Assembly: GCF_043641665.1 (NCBI RefSeq)
Contig: NC_092180.1
Span: 6,503,891 to 6,567,890, forward strand
Source: Enoplosus armatus
Taxonomy: Eukaryota; Chordata; Actinopteri; Centrarchiformes; Enoplosidae
DNA: 64,000 bases
Direction of reading: 5' to 3'
Shown here: piece after piece, positions 14,053 to 25,200 of the stretch
Layout: each line of letters begins with the position of its first letter
Position numbering within the stretch: the stretch's first letter is position 1
Made by a program: the position numbers and the translations under genes
The notes under the pieces: model-generated
The model's input: the letters and a program-made list of their open reading frames with translations, nothing else
Told to the model about the DNA's origin: nothing
Database searches by the model: none

Positions 14053-16708
14053 CCTGTGTTTGTAGTTTGTGTGAATGGGTGAACAAGGTTAATCTGACCT
14101 GGGTCTGCAGCCCACAAGCCCTCAGCTCACAACACGTTGTTTTACGCAGGTCTGATACTGCTTGGCTTTGGTGTGACAGGGTGAACATTGGCTAATTCTG
14201 GCCCTCTCTGCCATACATTTTACTAATCTAAAAAGAAAAGATAATTGCACATGATTGTAGAGTACAACTTCTACATTAACCTCTCATATGGTCACCAAAT
14301 AAAGAAATGAAATCCTATAAAGTTACAACACATTGTCCACCATGGTGATTTAGCAATAACTTGTAGTGTGAAGAAGACTGTGTGGAAACTGAAACAATTC
14401 CATATTCACATGTAGGCTGGTATTAATAGCCATGGGTTGTGACCCTGTTTCATATCTAATATCACTCCCTGGGTTTCAGTATTAAAGGGGCAATATTAGC
14501 CTGCGTCAAAGGCAAAAACTTCAAAACGAACAGCTTGAGTTGAAGCTGGTAACTTGTCTAAAAATAACCTTGCATTGTTGCTCAACTTTTAATTTATAAA
14601 TCAGAATAAAGCTGATGTTGAAAGATGACGTGTCACCTACAGTAGAGGGATTCTAGAAACATACAAAGACAATTAGACGCATGGATGTACATTCCCACAC
14701 ACACACACAAACACACACCAGGCACTGAGGTGTCTGGAGAGTAGAGATAGGGCTGTCTCCATCAGCCTCTCCACCTACCCAGAGGACCTAATCAGTCAGT
14801 GAATACACGTAAAATGGAAGCTGTCATCTACCTCCAGCCCAACAGACTCCCTGCCGACACTTTTCTTTTGCCGCTGTCCTCCAGAGAGAGAAAGAGACGG
14901 ATTTTTCCCTACAGCTCCCTCCCCAGCCAAGATTTCCCACAACATATTTTCTCAGCCATTGCGTTGGCGAGTCCTGTTTCTCTGTCTCCTTTACAGCTGG
15001 CGACAACAGCTCAAATATACCTTTTTTTCCCCTTTTTTCTTTTTAAAGCATTTTAGTTATTTTCCTTTTTCATTACTTGTGCTCGAAGGGTAGCTGAATG
15101 TTTTCACGTCAACATATGATTAATACACCTCAGTAGAAGCGCTGGTCTGCAACAGTCTCTCCTCTCCGCTTTATCTGCAGCCTCTCCCATCTTGTCGCTT
15201 CCATCCTTCCTCACATGTGCCAGAGACAGATGGAAACCAGGGTAATGGAACACCACTGTGACCCTGACCCAGCTTCCGGGTCAGAGCCATTCGTCATGGC
15301 AACGACCCCGGCACTCAGCAGCAAAGCAGCCCATAATTGGCCATAAGGGGGAAGCGCCTGCACCTGGAAATGTACACACCGACATGGACATGGCTAACAC
15401 TGAAGGTGCATACTGTAAATCTAAAAGCGCTATTTACATTTGGAAATACCAAGAATCTGTGGTGGCATGTTGGGGTCATTTTGGCGAAATTCTCCGTCCA
15501 CACTGAAACGGCAAAATCATAAACTCCCTGTTTTAACAAACAACAAAAATGTTGGTAACCATTTGGTAACAAGTGGGCCAGACAGCTCGGTTACTCCACT
15601 TGGTCTCAGCAGGTTAATCAGTCATCTCCTGTTTTCCATAATCACTTATATTGTGTGTTATTATCGCAATTTATTTGTTCTTATTTGTGAGTAGTTGTTT
15701 CTGTCAGACAACTAAACAAGTGAAATGCACTCATTTGTTTCACAGCTGATGAGAAGTGAGAGCTGTTATCCAAGTCGAGCAATAATTCCTGCGATGCTCA
15801 TGAGGACGTGTTAACATAAAAAACATATAAAAACAGATCAGATATACCTGAAGTGTGACTGTGGAACTGTGTATAATAACCCCGAACTGCAGCAATTGAC
15901 TGGAGTTTTCAGATTAAAAGGGAGGAGAGTGTTATATATAAATATATAAAGCACAGTTTTTGTGTGAGTAAATGTCGACTTGTTGTAGATGACAAGTGAA
16001 AACAGGACAGGAAAAGATTTGTTTTTTAAAATTGAGCCAGCTTGGTGTGGACAAAGTCCAGACACACATGCACACACTCACAAACAAAAGATTAAATTTT
16101 TAAGAGGAAAACAATGACACGGTTGATGTATTTCTTTCTGGGGGTTCCTTTGAGAATGAGGGAGATGTTTTTTGTTGTTTTTGAGATTTATTACTGTTTG
16201 TTTGCCATTTTGGCGCTTTATGACTTGGGTGCAGCCACTGTGGAACTGCAAAATGTGTGTGTGTGTGAGAATGCTAGTGAGTGTGTTGTAGCAGTAGAGA
16301 GGTGGAGGGTTGAAAGGATAATAAAGAGAAAATGGAGGGCTGAGAGAAGTAGTAAAGAAGGTAAAAAGAAAGGACAGGAGGTTGATTAAGTGAGAGAAAG
16401 GATAAAGGGAGCAAGACAGAAAGAGTGAGAAATGGTGGTAGTGGTAGTTTCTTTGGGTAGTGTGAAAAGATACACTGAACATGTAGGATGAATGCATTCA
16501 GTTCAGTGTGTGTTTAGACATCATCTGATTGGGCTCTATCTGTGTGTGGAGTTGGAACCAGAGCAGCCTTTGAGATAAACGTTTTTTTTTGTTTTCCCTT
16601 GTTTGTGTTTTAATCAGGGTCAGTTTAGTACACTGACACAAGGTGACATGGGCTAAGTGCACAAAACAAAACTGGTTAAGGCAGAAAATCTGAGCCTTCA
16701 ATAACTTG
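14053..16708. other. Intronic, no gene seen
   Basis: Unique-looking sequence with a short interrupted CA tract at about 14694-14719 and a long purine-biased stretch at about 16300-16440 on the plus strand. The minus-strand open frame over the latter is low-complexity (Ser/Leu/Phe-rich) and not credible as protein. Confidence 0.5.
15290..15303. promoter_or_regulatory. RFX half-site-like motif
   Basis: TTCGTCATGGCAAC has the complete right half ATGGCAAC of the X-box and a weak left half, 11 of 14 overall. Weak support only. Confidence 0.2.
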
Positions 16709-17775
16709 CAGTGTTTCCCATACAGCAACTTATTTGGGGCGCCGTGCCACAATATCAACACGGCCCGCCACAATTTTATACTATTTAAAATGGGTAAAAC
16801 CGTATTATTTAATTGTAGAGCTGCGCACAGTGCAATGATTCGCTCAGCCCCTCCTCATCCCGCTCTCTCTCTCTCTCTCTCTCTCACTCTCTCTCTCAGA
16901 CACATTGATAACAGACCCGTCTGTGAATAGCCCCTCATCTCCGTGCACATGCTGAATCAAAACATCATGCACCGGAGGAAGGACTGTTGTTGGCTTTTCC
17001 CCACAGAGAAGACGGCTGGCTGAATTCCTAAATAGAATCAATCCGGAGTTCACGATTGGTTAGTATCATGAATACCTCTGATGCATTCAAGTTAACTCTA
17101 ATAAATTAGTCTATCTATGTTCTTAACACACCGCTGTCAATCTCAGAGACCCAAGTTATAAGTTATTAGCAAGCATGTAAGGAGCCTAGCTAGAAGTTAA
17201 TATTAGAATACAGCTGGATTGTCAAGGTTAGCCCGCTGTAGACAGCTGCCAGGAAATATCGACTGCTCGTACAAGTGGATAAGGTTAATGTTTACTCTTT
17301 AACTCTGATGCTAACTTGAGGGTGTGGCTCCTTCCGCATGCACCACCACAAATTGAATCTAATTCTGTGGGACACACTGACCAGTTTACCCTGAAATATT
17401 TTAAATGCAGTTGGTCATGAGAACTAAGACTGGCTGATATTAAGTTTAATAAAAGTTAATGTCAGACTGTAAGTCACCAGTGTAATAATGTGTAGTCATG
17501 CTAAAGGAGCCACTCATACAGAAGCACTTACAATCTTGCTAACCATAGCAATTTGGCTGACGTCTATTTTATATTGTCAAAACATGGCTGACGTTTGATT
17601 ATTCACAGTATGTAAAGATGCCAACTTAATTAATCGACTGTATGTTCTACAAAGTGCCTTCAACAAACCCACAAAGGGCTATCCATGAAATAATGACGCA
17701 ATCATCTTTTTTCACATTTTCAAGCTGTCATGTCCTTGAGAGTGCAGCACCCCCCCCCCAAAAAAAAAACAGATT
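16709..17775. mobile_element. Probable hAT-related non-autonomous element, degenerate (3' end unresolved)
   Basis: The segment begins CAGTGTTTCCCATAC and soon after carries a GGCCCGCCACAATTTTATAC block. Both are typical of an abundant fish hAT-type family (CAGTG terminus) whose copies contain GCCGCCAC-rich sequence just inside the end. Downstream it holds a (CT)n tract and ends in a C-run then A-run region near 17750-17770. I could not find a matching GGGAAACACTG terminus or a clear 8-bp target duplication, so the right boundary is a guess. No transposase frame survives. Confidence 0.45.
16862..16898. repeat. (CT)n microsatellite, imperfect
   Basis: About 18 CT units interrupted by CA, lying inside the putative hAT-related element. 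Confidence 0.9.
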
Positions 17776-18668
17776 AAAATACATCAAAAAAGGGATTAAA
17801 GAATCTGCCGACACCCCTAAATCCTTCAAAGGGTGTCCGACTCTATCAAAGGATGAGCATGCTTAAATATGAGGCGACACACATGACACACAGAGAGTGT
17901 TGGTGTTCAGTTTATAATTTGTACTACTGTGGGGAGGGAGAAATTAGATTTCAGTGAAACATGTTATCAAAGCAAAGTGATAACTGGCTTTGGTTATCTT
18001 TATATACCACAGTAGCCCATAGGTGAGAGAGAGAAACATAAGCATAACAGAGCGGAGCAGATGGGGCAGAAACAGAGAAAAACTGAAACATAAAACTGGA
18101 TATTTGATTAGAGAACTGTCTCATCTACATATTGTAAGGTCAGAGAGAAAACAAAACAAAGAGGCCGCGAGATAGAGGGAGAGAGAGAGAGAGAGAAAGG
18201 ACAAAATGAATACTAAATTTTCTCATTTGGGGGTTTCCCTGTTAAGCAGCGGTGAGGTGGGGCTCCCCTCAAGCAATTCTTAAGGAGTGCTGAGTTCAAA
18301 GCATGCCGGTGGGAGGAGGGATGGCTGTGTGGGAGAACAGCAGACAGTTAAGATGGGATTTCTCATTACTCGCGTCTCGCTCTGTGTCCTGGCTATCACT
18401 GCTGTATACCACTCGCTCGCTCTCTGCCCTATAATTCTTCTCCCCCTCCCTTTTCTCTTACAGAGACTCAAACTGAATACATAAGATTGGGCCCCACTAG
18501 GCCACACTCTCCATCCCCCCCCCCTCTCGTTTTTTTCCTTAGTCTGCTTGTGTTTCCACAGTGTCTGACTGTGTGCACACACACACACAGGCTAAAATAC
18601 ACAGAGGCAGACTGGATGACAAAGCAAGAGCAAAGAGGAAACACAAGGCAGACCATGTGACTTCAAAG
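17776..18668. other. Intronic, no gene seen
   Basis: Unique-looking sequence with a short (GA)n tract at 18178-18195 and a C-run near 18517. No coding signature. Confidence 0.5.
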
Positions 18669-18960
18669 CTGGGCAATATGATAATATAATAAATGTCCTA
18701 ACAACCAGAATACCTTATTTTAATAATGATTTACAGTGTGTGTGTGTGTGTGTGTGTATGAATGAATGATCACAAATCATCATCCTTTACTGAGAAATTA
18801 GACGTTTGACTGTGTTGATTTTGTTTTCATAATCGATTGTTCTTTTATTTCTATTTCATCAATTATTTTCTACTAATTAGATATTTAGACTACGTAAAAA
18901 ATAATCAGTTGATCGCTAGGTCTATAAGTCATTGACAGTATAATCAATATATTGCCCATG
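18669..18960. mobile_element. MITE-like element with GGGCAATAT inverted ends
   Basis: The left end CTGGGCAATATGATAATAT is mirrored by a right end ATCAATATATTGCCCATG, whose reverse complement begins CATGGGCAATAT. The interior of about 290 bp is AT-rich and non-coding, and contains CATAATCGATTGTTCTTTT-like text and a (TG)n tract at 18736-18758. This matches the general form of the common fish GGGCAATAT/GGGCGATAT non-autonomous DNA elements. The ends are imperfect and no target duplication was resolved. Confidence 0.55.
18736..18758. repeat. (GT)n microsatellite
   Basis: About 11 uninterrupted GT units, inside the MITE-like element. Confidence 0.9.
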
Positions 18961-19529
18961 ACAATGTGAATTATTATAAAAGCCATCCAGGAACAAGTGT
19001 TAAATTAGCACTATATGTGACATTGGTCTATTCAGTGTATATTCTATGTTGGTGCTTCTGTCCCTATCAAAAATAAGATGGGTAAGAAAGGAAGATGAAG
19101 CTGTTTAGAAGTGATATGTGCATTATGTGGTTTAAATGTGATGTAGTTACACAGGAAATGTCTTACATGTTCAGGATGCTCTGGTTTCTATGACCTAGAA
19201 TACACAAACATTTCTCACTGTGATTCCACCTACTAGGAGTTGCAGCATAATCACAAAAACATGAGTTTGTGTTTACATGTGTTGGGTCCTACTCACTGAA
19301 TCTTACATAGATTACAAATATGTTTTGTGCATATGTACACATCGTCAAAGAGAAACCTGAGGAGAAGTGAAGCTGGTGAGCAAAGCGCTGTGGCGTTAAT
19401 GGTGATGGTGGTGATGTGTGGAAGTGGAGTTTCCTTCAGAAGAATGAGCTGCACGTCTCCTAGCAATCAATCCCAGATATTACCCTGGTATTTGTCAGAT
19501 ATGCTCCCCGCCACGCCAGCCACCCGTGA

Positions 19530-19690
19530 CTCATTCCGTCATTACATCTGAGAGGTCACGCCCACTCCGCCCCTGCATGCACCATCGTTCCTGGGTCTGA
19601 CGGCGGCCTAATGGCCTGCTCTCTCTACACTGCAATTAACCTTTTTATTGGCCACCTGCCAGCCAGCTGGAGATACATCAGAGGTTGTGC
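19530..19690. promoter_or_regulatory. Possible conserved non-coding element
   Basis: A GC-richer block with several CpGs that breaks into homeobox-like AT-rich text. It contains CACGCCCACTCCGCCCC (GC/KLF-like), GACGGCGGCCTAATGG and CAATTAACCTTTTTATTGG. The mixed composition and absence of repeats fit a developmental enhancer, but no alignment was possible, so this is a guess. Confidence 0.22.
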
Positions 19691-20232
19691 ACGTGTGTGT
19701 ATGTGTGTAAGTAGAACCATAAATGCAATAGCTTAATGTGTTCAACACTTGCGCGTGTATGCATGTGCACAATGGTTGAAGCTTTTACGGCTATGAATTT
19801 CCATGTGAAAAGTGCGTCAGTGTGTGCATGTGTGTGTGTGTCTGGGCCTATAATAGCCGACAGATTTCACCTGCTCCCCTCTTCAAGTAGAAATTGATTG
19901 AATCTAACATCCCATCATGGTTGACCCACGCAGATCCCACTGGCTGTGAGGCTGCCTGATAGCAGAACTCCTCTTGGCACAGGAACTAAACAAGTCCCCT
20001 CTGCATTACACGTCGATGCAGCATCAGTGACAGGTATTGATGAAGCGCCAGGATTGTCTACTGTCCAGCTGTGGTTAAAGAGACTTGAAGATGCACACAC
20101 ATATGCACGCACACTGGCGTTTACTCATTTCACACATAAAGTAATACTTAAAAACACACAGAAAGTCTTGTACTGTGTTTCCATTTTTCTTTACTGTACA
20201 CTGAATAAGAATCTTTGATTAAGGTCAGGAGA

Positions 20233-20246
20233 ATTGCCATGGTGAC
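20233..20246. promoter_or_regulatory. RFX X-box-like motif (11 of 14)
   Basis: ATTGCCATGGTGAC keeps the central TTGCCATGG of the X-box and differs at three positions. It lies about 1.6 kb downstream of the exon on the gene strand. Confidence 0.2.
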
Positions 20247-21871
20247 TACGGGGTCTATCATCACATCAGTATGAAGATTGTTGTGTGAAGGCTGAAAATG
20301 ACTAAAGCATGTGTTAGTATATTATTTGTACATTAGACCAAGCACATATCCCCCTTTCTGTTGCTGCTGGATCTGCGATATGTGAGGCAGCTGTAGCAAG
20401 GAAACCAGTAAATATGTAATGTCCAAAATCCAACTCCAGGGTCTTCCAAATGTTCAAATTTTTATCTAATTGGGTCTTTAAATACCAGACTGCAACCTTA
20501 AAATGTGTCATCTCTCTGTTTCATCAAAGCTGGACCACTGGTGTCTAAGATATCCCAGTTAAATACTTTTATTAGTAATTTTATTTTTATAAGTTGTTTT
20601 TTTTCTTCAAACGCTGAAGTATGTGTATATAAGTTTTGTCACGCTGCACATGCAGTTAGACAATTGAACTCTTTGAGTGAGCAAGGGATATCATCTCAAT
20701 CTCTCCAGTGGTAATATACCACCTCATTAACATGTAATTCAAAAGCCTATGAAAAGAAACAGAACCACAGTCAGACAGTAACTTCATGCAGGCACTCAGT
20801 ATCCGAGAGGCTTATACTGTACTATCCCATTGTCAACAAGAGGCCTCTCTGAGGCATCTTAAAATCTGGCAGAGCACCGCTGAGCAGGAAGCACACAGTA
20901 AATGCATTCTGTGGCTCCTTCAGCGGCAAATTGAATTTTCAGAGCACGACTTGACTCAAAACACCTAATAATCCCATGTCACTTGCCGTTCCCAAACTGA
21001 ACAAGGTCACATTGTAGGAGTAGTAATGGGGGGAAAAAATAGACCCTTTTACAAGCATTTATCCAGTAGGGCAATGTATTCAGGCTTCAGCGAGGTGAAG
21101 GAAGTTTTAGAAGAGAATGTACAAATGGCAGAGCAATTCAAGGACAAAAAACAATCTCCAAGGGACAGGAACTACAGAACCTTTTTTCACCTACAGATGT
21201 TATGTGGTTGTGCATTTGCAGCATAGCTGTGGAACAGCAAACATTTCATAGAAATGCTTTAAGATGCTTTCACATTACATAACGTACTCTGTCTTACAGT
21301 GTTTCTTAAGCATTTTGATCAATGTAAAAATGAGAAGATGTTACAAAGATTGGCAGAGAGGTGTTGAGTTGTTCTTTAAATGGTATTTGTCTAATCCATG
21401 CATTATTTATGCGGTACAATATGCATTTCACATACCACTTTGATTTCTTACTGAATATTATGACCTTCTTTTACACATACCCACACAGGTATATTCAGTT
21501 ATTGTGGTTCATTAGGCCCGGTAGAGGTTGAAGCTGAGAAGAGCTAGACTGGGAGCTGACTGAGGTCCCTAGCCCTGACGCACAGGTGTTTTCACTTGTC
21601 AATCAGCCTGGTCACATTGAAAATGTACGCAAAGACAGCAGCCATTGAGAGAGGTCTCCTCAGCCAGCTCAAGTGACAACACTTGCGTAGGTGTACGACG
21701 GGTGTGAAAAGCCTTTGCTGGTATCTCAGCTCTTGCAATAATCTGGGGGCGGATGTTGAATTGTCAAAACAATTCACCACACACTACAACAACTGTGTCT
21801 TTAACCGCGGTGTTCAATGACTACAGGATATGTTCAAACTATCAGTTAACTAGGTTGGTAAAGCTGGCGGC

Positions 21872-21877
21872 CCTTAC
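21872..21877 (-). other. Splice donor of the neogenin exon (GTAAGG)
   Basis: On the minus strand the coding text GTAGCAG is followed directly by GTAAGG, a good U2-type donor. It leaves one base (G) of a split codon, so the intron is phase 1, matching the phase at the acceptor end. Confidence 0.9.
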
Positions 21878-22201
21878 CTGCTACGGAGAGACGGGCCGTG
21901 CGGCTGGAAATGGATCCCAGGTTGTCGATAGTGGCAACGCACTGATAGGTTCCCTCGTCAGGCTTATTGTGCTTGGAGTGGACCACGTGGGTGAAGAACA
22001 GCGAGCCATCGGGAAGAATGTTCCGTCTCTCGTCTGAAACCAGGCTCATGAAGGTGCCGTCTTTCTTCCACTCTATGCGTGCCGTCGTGGCTGCGTCGCT
22101 GTGGGCCGAGCAGTTGAGCAGTGCCGAGTTGCCCCGAATGGCCAGCGTGTCCTGGGGCTCCACTGTGAACCAGAAGGGGCTGAAGGGCTGCGCTGCTGAA
22201 C
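21878..22201 (-). CDS. neo1: Neogenin exon encoding the first Ig-like domain (internal exon, partial CDS)
   Basis: This internal exon encodes the N-terminal Ig domain of neogenin, a single-pass netrin and repulsive-guidance-molecule receptor of the DCC family involved in axon guidance and cell adhesion. Numbering the split first codon as 1, it has 108 codons plus one base. Visible Ig hallmarks are Cys31 in LLNCSA, Trp45 in IEWKKDG, the PDEGTYQC motif with Cys88, and a closing [10 protein letters not shown] strand. Asn30-Cys-Ser is a potential N-glycosylation site. [15 protein letters not shown] and [12 protein letters not shown] match neogenin as I recall it better than DCC, which has an LSNGSL and HSRHHKPDEG type sequence. 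The frame is open throughout. The acceptor is CCTCCAG before 22201 and the donor is GTAAGG from 21877. Both introns are phase 1, as is usual for Ig exons. The signal-peptide exon should lie above 64000 and the Ig2 exon below 1. Which teleost paralogue (neo1a or neo1b) cannot be told from one exon. Confidence 0.93.
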
Positions 22202-22240
22202 CTGGAGGGAAACAGGGGAGAGGGGAAATCTTAGCTGGAT
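22202..22240 (-). other. Splice acceptor, polypyrimidine tract and likely branch point of the neogenin exon
   Basis: Read on the minus strand, the 27 bases before the exon are almost all pyrimidines (TTTCCCCTCTCCCC, then TTTCCCTCCAG), ending in AG at 22203-22202. An AGCTAAG at 22236-22230 is a plausible branch point about 30 nt upstream of the exon. No other AG lies between it and the exon, which fixes the exon start. Confidence 0.88.
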
Positions 22241-25200
22241 GCTCTACACAGACACAATGTAATGTTTCAGAACAGGACCACTTAAGCCTGAGCAGCGACG
22301 AGCAATAGATCAAACAAAATTCTTGTTGTTGTCGAACAACTGATCTGCTCCATGGTCTCTGCTGCCAATGTTGATATTATTGACTTTTTTGTAATACCAG
22401 CATGTATCTACTTTCCACCAGTGACGACAGTGTAAATTTGATGCTTACTGCAGATGCTGTCATCTGAAAAGCTTAATATATCACCTGTTGTGATGTATTC
22501 CCAAACATAACACTGAGCCAAGTGTATGTGACTGCTGTAACAGACGAGTACAAATTACTTTTTTGCCATTTACTCTGCAGCAGAGGATTCAAGAAAGCTG
22601 TAAAATGCTGATTACCACTCAGGAATACATGTGACTAACTGCTTTTTGAGTTCAACCACACGACAGGTCTCCTAAGACATTATCAACTTCAATGGCACAT
22701 TTAAAAAAACTCACTCACACAAAATGTGATGGTGGCTGAAATGAAAGGACACTACAGGACTCCAAGTGCCCCAATCACTCAGTGAAATGTTTCCAAAGCA
22801 AAACATCTTTGTGTTCACTCTATCTTTTCAGCCACTGTGGCTCAGTCTATCCCAGAGACTCCAAGAGGCTTTTCATTATGAAACCACAAGCCCCACTGGA
22901 ATTGGACGAGAGGAACTGACAAATTTAACCCAGTCTAGCCTCTCTGGCAAGTTAATATCACGTCTTGCTTTATTATAAGTAGAGAGTGCAGTGAAGGAGT
23001 AAACACTTTGGAACGCGGTTGCCATTTCCTTTCCTCGAGCATAAATGGTAACATCGCACTGACATGGATAGTGCCAAAGTCAGAGTAAGTGCAATTGCTT
23101 TGCATTTGTCCTCATCCATTATTCAAGCGCTCCCACCCTAAGAGTCACACAGTGGTATTGTTTAGATAAATAACACCAATTATCAGTTCTGCAGGGATGG
23201 AGGAGAGCTAGAAAAATAATTAAGAGGGTATGAAGGTATTTTAATAATGCAGCGAATGGAGTGAAATAAGTGGCTGAATGTTAAATGCAGTTTAAAATAT
23301 GCCTGCTCTCTTCCAAGGAAATGGCAAGTCTCCAGGGGAGAGCGGCAGCAGAAAGAGAGGAAGACAGAAAAAAAGAGAGAGAAGGGGGAGAGAGAAAGAG
23401 AGATGCTATGTCAATGGATCAGCTATTTAACTACTAGGAGGTAATTTCTCTACCTTGCGGCGCCGGGTCCCTAGTGTGACATCCAAAGAGAGAAGCAATG
23501 TAATGCGTGGTCCATTACGGTGGCAATATGGCTGCTTGTCCTCAGTGCACTTAGTTGTCTTGAAAGCACAAACAATTACAGCAAAACGCTGCAGAAAATG
23601 ACTGAATTGAATAGATATTTTCCACTTTCACATAAGGGAATAAAGGTAAGACATAGCCTTCCAACTATGCTGTGCAATCGCCTCAACACAGGAGACTAGA
23701 GAAAGAGGAAAGAGTGCCCCAGTATCGGATCAGGCCAGATTGATACGCATGGTCCCTTCACCAAAGACAAAAAAAAGAAACCTATCTCTGTTGGTTTATG
23801 CCATCTCACTTATATCCTCTTATGGCTGCTACAGTGGCATTTTTACAGAACTTTAACTATTACACGGGGCAAGTTTCCAATCAGATTGTACTGCAAGTAG
23901 TGTGCAGCTACTGACTGGATGCAAGTAAAGCAAAATTTCAGGATAACACACTTCAGGAAGAAGTGCATGCGAGATTCAAGAGGATAAACAGAAGTAAGTA
24001 ATAAAATATACCACATCCTAAGCCAGCACAACACATTCTCAACTGTAACTCTTAGCAGTAAGCGAGTGCTTTTAAATTAGACTGAAGTAAGCAGCTGATT
24101 TCAGGAAATCGATAAATTCAGAGCGGCCTAGAGTACATATTGGGCAGAATGTGACAACACCAGCAAATGTATTTTACTGATGGTGTACATGACAGATGGA
24201 GAGAGACCAGAGTGGTGTAGCAGTGGGGGGAATTTGTCACTCCTGCAGACCAGAGGCACCATGGCATGCTTAATCATCTCTGCTTTACGCTGCTGGAACA
24301 GTGGGTGTGTGGGTTGGGCAGAGCTTCGAGGCCCAAGCCTGGCTCTTTTCCAGTCAAAAGACCATCTTCAGCTGCTCTCTATCTGAGGAGAAAACTGAAT
24401 GGGCTTGAAGGTCCTGCGGCATCCTATCAGAGCCAAAACAGCCGCTTTTAGCAGCTTTTTATCCCTATCGTATGAGCAGTAGGGGAGGGCTTAGCTTCAG
24501 CTCTACTGTCGAGCAAAATGGCGAACCATCTGCTTTCAGTTGCAGACACAACATCCACAGTCAGCAGAGCAGGGCAGGGGAGAGAGAAAAAGATGGGACT
24601 GGAGATGGGGATAAACCTGGGGGTGTGAGGGGATGATTTACATTTACAACTCTTTTTCACAAATAACTCCACCTGGAATAATTTCCCTCAAAAACTCTTT
24701 TAACACTACCAACACTAGTCAAACTGCAGACAGACAAACACACAGACAAGAAAGCAAAACAATGATGCCACTGGTAGCAGCCAAAGTCCAAACTCCAATA
24801 GCATAGTAAGGTGGGACAGTGTAGTCAGTGCTGGACCCACTGTTGAGACTAAACAAATATTCTGATGAAAAGCGAAATCAGCTGCCAAAAAGCGTTCATT
24901 TTACTCCAAATTGTTGACCATATTTTTTGTATATTTGTAGCATGTACAGAAATTACAAATCATAAAAAAAGCTTTCACAGATAAAAGATAGGCTTCAACT
25001 TTTAAGTCAAAGCCAAGGAAAAGTTAACTTTTGACAACTAACAAGGTTGTGAGTTGCAGGCTTGGAAACAATTTCTAACACCTACGGAACGAGCTGCGTT
25101 CTCTTGATGTATTCTGAAGTGTTCATTGACAGAAAACTCAACAGAGCGTATGTTCCCATACATCATTACGGGAGTGCAGGGAAAACATCTAACCAAACCT

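Larger units (their letters stand above)
18961..21871. other. Intronic, no gene seen; includes a possible conserved non-coding block
   Basis: The 2.9 kb leading up to the splice donor, unique-looking and non-coding. The block at 19530-19690 stands out by composition and is listed separately. Short imperfect TG runs occur around 19690-19850. Confidence 0.5.
1..21877 (-). other. neo1: Downstream (3') intron of neogenin, partial, at least 21.9 kb
   Basis: Sequence after the donor is inferred to be the intron between the Ig1 and Ig2 exons. No minus-strand open frame here carries the Ig Cys/Trp/Y-x-C pattern expected of the Ig2 exon, so the intron seems to continue beyond the start of the window. 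Confidence 0.75.

Noticed and set aside
16078..16497. Minus-strand 139-codon frame, Ser/Leu/Phe-rich
   Set aside because: Low-complexity translation of a polypyrimidine stretch with no domain.
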